The notes under the pieces: generated by a model
Database searches by the model: none
What the model was told of the DNA's origin: nothing
Seen by the model: the letters and a program-made list of their open reading frames with translations, nothing else
Assembly: GCF_000211815.1 (NCBI RefSeq)
Contig: NZ_GL890929.1
Coordinates: 1-53,807 of the forward strand
From: Moorena producens 3L
GTDB taxonomy: Bacteria; Cyanobacteriota; Cyanobacteriia; Cyanobacteriales; Coleofasciculaceae
DNA length: 53,807 nt
Direction: 5' to 3'
Translations under genes and position numbers: made by a program
Part shown: positions 52,349 to 53,807 of the stretch, piece by piece
Layout of the letters: each line of letters begins with the position of its first letter
Position numbering within the stretch: the stretch's first letter is position 1

Positions 52349-53236
52349 TTACAGAGAGCTAGAATCAAGACTTGCAGCTTCACCAGGAGTTTCAGGCAAG
52401 TGTATACCACACTCTTGCTTAAGGCCATGAAAACGGGTATCCCGTTCATCCTGATCATCAAAGGATAAAGGTCGGCTGGAATGCCAATCACCGACGGTTG
52501 TATAACCCTCATCAAACATGGGATGATAGGGTAAGTCATGAGCGGTGAGATACTTATAGATATCCCTAGAGTGCCAGTTAAGAATTGGCAAAATCTTATA
52601 CTGCTCCCCCTGCTTGTTAACCCAGCCCATACTCTTGCGGTGGTCAGTCTGTTGCTTGCGCAATCCTGCTAACCATCCCGTTGCGTTTAGTTCCCGCAAA
52701 GCGCGCTGCATCGGTTCCACCTTGCGGATCTGGTCGTAGCGGTTGAGGGATTCTACATCCTGCTTTTCCCAGAGTCTGTCATACAAGGCTTCCATCCGTG
52801 CTGGACTCATGGCAGACTGGTATACTTTAACATTCAAGTTGAGTCGTTCGATCAACTCCTCGGCAAATCGATAGGTTTTCACCGGTAGGTAGCCCGTATC
52901 TATCCAAATTACCGGTATATCTGGAACGACACTAGTGACCAAGTGCAGCATGACCGCTGACTGGATCCCAAAGCTGCTACTCATCACTAAGCCATCACCA
53001 AAGGTTTCAGCTGCCCATTCTACGATTTTGGTAGCGCTAGTGTCAGTCAGTTGCTGATTTACTGCTTCCAAATCCAGCTCAATTGGGTTTGATGTCACCC
53101 CGGTCATGGGGTCTAACTGCTGAGATTGGAGCTGGTTTGTTTTCCCATTCCCATCGAGGTGATCAGGGCTTTCGATAGGTGCAGCCTGTTGATTTCCAGA
53201 AGCTTGATCAGAAACGATCAGATTCAGTCGCGGCAT
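52349..53236 (-). CDS. cysH: Phosphoadenylyl-sulfate (PAPS) reductase
   Basis: Reduces PAPS to sulfite in assimilatory sulfate reduction, using thioredoxin. The PP-loop-like SSSFGIQSAVMLHLV (from about 86), WIDTGYLPVKTYRFAEEL, GLRKQQTDHRKSM and the C-terminal catalytic ECGIHL are present. The two CC pairs that bind the Fe-S cluster of APS reductases are missing, so PAPS is the substrate. At 295 residues it is longer than usual (about 245-255); the ATG at 53107 (MTGVTSNPIELD) would give 252 and may be the real start, the first 43 residues being Gln/Asn-rich and non-conserved. Confidence 0.92.
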   Translation of the reverse strand: MPRLNLIVSDQASGNQQAAPIESPDHLDGNGKTNQLQSQQLDPMTGVTSNPIELDLEAVNQQLTDTSATKIVEWAAETFGDGLVMSSSFGIQSAVMLHLVTSVVPDIPVIWIDTGYLPVKTYRFAEELIERLNLNVKVYQSAMSPARMEALYDRLWEKQDVESLNRYDQIRKVEPMQRALRELNATGWLAGLRKQQTDHRKSMGWVNKQGEQYKILPILNWHSRDIYKYLTAHDLPYHPMFDEGYTTVGDWHSSRPLSFDDQDERDTRFHGLKQECGIHLPETPGEAASLDSSSL

Positions 53237-53302
53237 GGTGGTAGTGTCTTGTTTTTACTCTGGATATATTGTTATGGTAATTTATTTGTGAATAATCTCT
53301 TT

Positions 53303-53412
53303 GGCAAGAGGCAAGAGGCAAGAGGCAAGAGGCAAGAGGCAAAAGGCAAGAGGGAACGCTGATCTGACTCCCGATTCCCGACTCCCTACTCCCGACTCCC
53401 GACTCCCGATAA
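53303..53412. repeat. 7-bp tandem repeats (AGGCAAG and CCCGACT types)
   Basis: About seven AGGCAAG units (53303-53352), then CCCGATT/CCCGACT/CCCTACT units (53368-53410), ending 3 bases before the stop of the small gene at 53415. Confidence 0.85.
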
Positions 53413-53414
53413 TC

Positions 53415-53609
53415 CTAAGAGTCTTCTTCAGTGATCGGCTCGCCAATATCAAATATAATCACAAATTGAGCATCGGGCATTAGCCGTTTCAGAGCCTGCA
53501 TATGACCCTCCGCATCCGAACGTTTGCGGAACCGAGCAACAATCACTCGTTGCATCTGTGGTAATAAGCGCACCACCACCCATGGATGTAGGCGTTCAGC
53601 ATAGGACAT
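53415..53609 (-). CDS. Small conserved protein of unknown function
   Basis: A 64-residue basic protein (ERLHPWVVVRLLPQMQRVIVARFRKRSDAEGHMQALKRLMPDAQFVIIFD) of the kind often conserved in cyanobacteria. It has the look of a small alpha/beta domain (strand, helix, strand) similar to SPOR-like folds, but I cannot name it. ATG start with AGGAGATACATTA-type purine-rich sequence upstream. Confidence 0.7.
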   Translation of the reverse strand: MSYAERLHPWVVVRLLPQMQRVIVARFRKRSDAEGHMQALKRLMPDAQFVIIFDIGEPITEEDS

Positions 53610-53641
53610 AATTTAATGTATCTCCTGTTATAAGGGGTCCT

Positions 53642-53681
53642 AGAGCCAGCCTTCAGCCTGGAATATCTTCAGGCTGGCTCT
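53642..53681. terminator. Strong stem-loop upstream of the small gene
   Basis: Perfect 11-bp arms AGAGCCAGCCT (53642-53652) and AGGCTGGCTCT (53671-53681), with an inner partial pairing CAGCCTGGAATATCTTCAGGCTG. No T-run follows on either strand, so it may be a terminator of an upstream gene outside the window, a 5' leader structure or a repeat. The window ends in a 7-mer type sequence (GGGAATC units from about 53786). Confidence 0.5.
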
Positions 53682-53807
53682 TCCCGTTTAACGTTTCGTT
53701 TAACGTCTGGGGCAATTTTATTATAACATAAATAATCTTACATTATAACAGATTTTGAAAATATTTGTAACAAAGTTGTGAGGGACTCGGGAATCGGGAA
53801 TCGGGAA

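Noticed and set aside
53126..53362. Frame ending in a KRQEARGKRQEA-type repeat
   Set aside because: Produced by the AGGCAAG 7-mer array; antisense to cysH.

Overview
The window looks like chromosomal DNA of a large-genome filamentous cyanobacterium. It carries many GCGATCGC (HIP1) sites, a PsbQ-like photosystem II lipoprotein, a HetZ-family protein, a cyanobacterial-type CbiG-CobJ fusion, arrays of 7-base tandem repeats (STRR-like) and several dispersed palindromic repeat families inside and between genes. A Moorena/Lyngbya-type organism is my inference from this repeat load. No tRNA, rRNA or CRISPR array was recognised.

Layout. 1-7.2 kb: a nucleotide-sugar dehydratase (Gmd-like), then minus-strand housekeeping genes (M23 peptidase, biotin ligase, a lipoprotein, a FAD oxidoreductase, PsbQ). 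7.2-8.3 kb: a decayed IS200/IS605-like element. 8.3-17.5 kb: an orphan DUF433 antitoxin-like gene, an alpha/beta hydrolase-fold protein without its nucleophile, a secreted thiaminase I-like protein, CbiG-CobJ, prephenate dehydratase, a LON-domain protein, xisH/xisI debris and a chlorophyllase-like hydrolase. 17.6-19.4 kb: an intact IS4-type element with 8-bp target duplications, nested in the remains of another IS. 19.5-25.4 kb: an O-methyltransferase, an NAD-sugar epimerase, gene debris (SDR tail, TerB-like ORF, truncated adenine methylase) and a secreted Ntn amidohydrolase. 25.7-29.3 kb: a divergent zinc ABC transporter locus (znuB, unknown gene and znuC on minus, znuA on plus). 29.5-33 kb: a sulfotransferase / MBL hydrolase / glycosyltransferase cluster. 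33.5-43.2 kb: a PHP-domain protein, HetZ, a TsaC/Sua5-family protein, LarC, an M48 peptidase, an HTH protein, a Ser/Thr kinase and a DUF2808 protein. 43.2-45.6 kb: an Rpn-type nuclease gene with broken partial copies. 45.6-49.8 kb: one giant gene. 50.7-53.6 kb: a clostripain-like protease, CysH and a small conserved protein.

The best candidate for an undescribed system is the 1405-residue protein at 45594-49811. It joins a NACHT (STAND/NLR-type) NTPase to about 17 near-identical 31-residue HEAT repeats and a C-terminal calcineurin-like metallophosphoesterase with all its metal motifs. The repeats differ mostly in a four-residue patch, as expected of a recognition surface that expands and diversifies. 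A clan CD (C11) protease with a Tat-like leader lies divergently beside it. A role in NLR-like defence or signalling is inference.

A second theme is repeats moving into genes. Dispersed repeats contribute codons to the CbiG-CobJ linker, the phosphoesterase domain of the NACHT protein and the end of the Rpn fragment, and 7-mer arrays abut start or stop codons of znuB, larC and the DUF433 gene.
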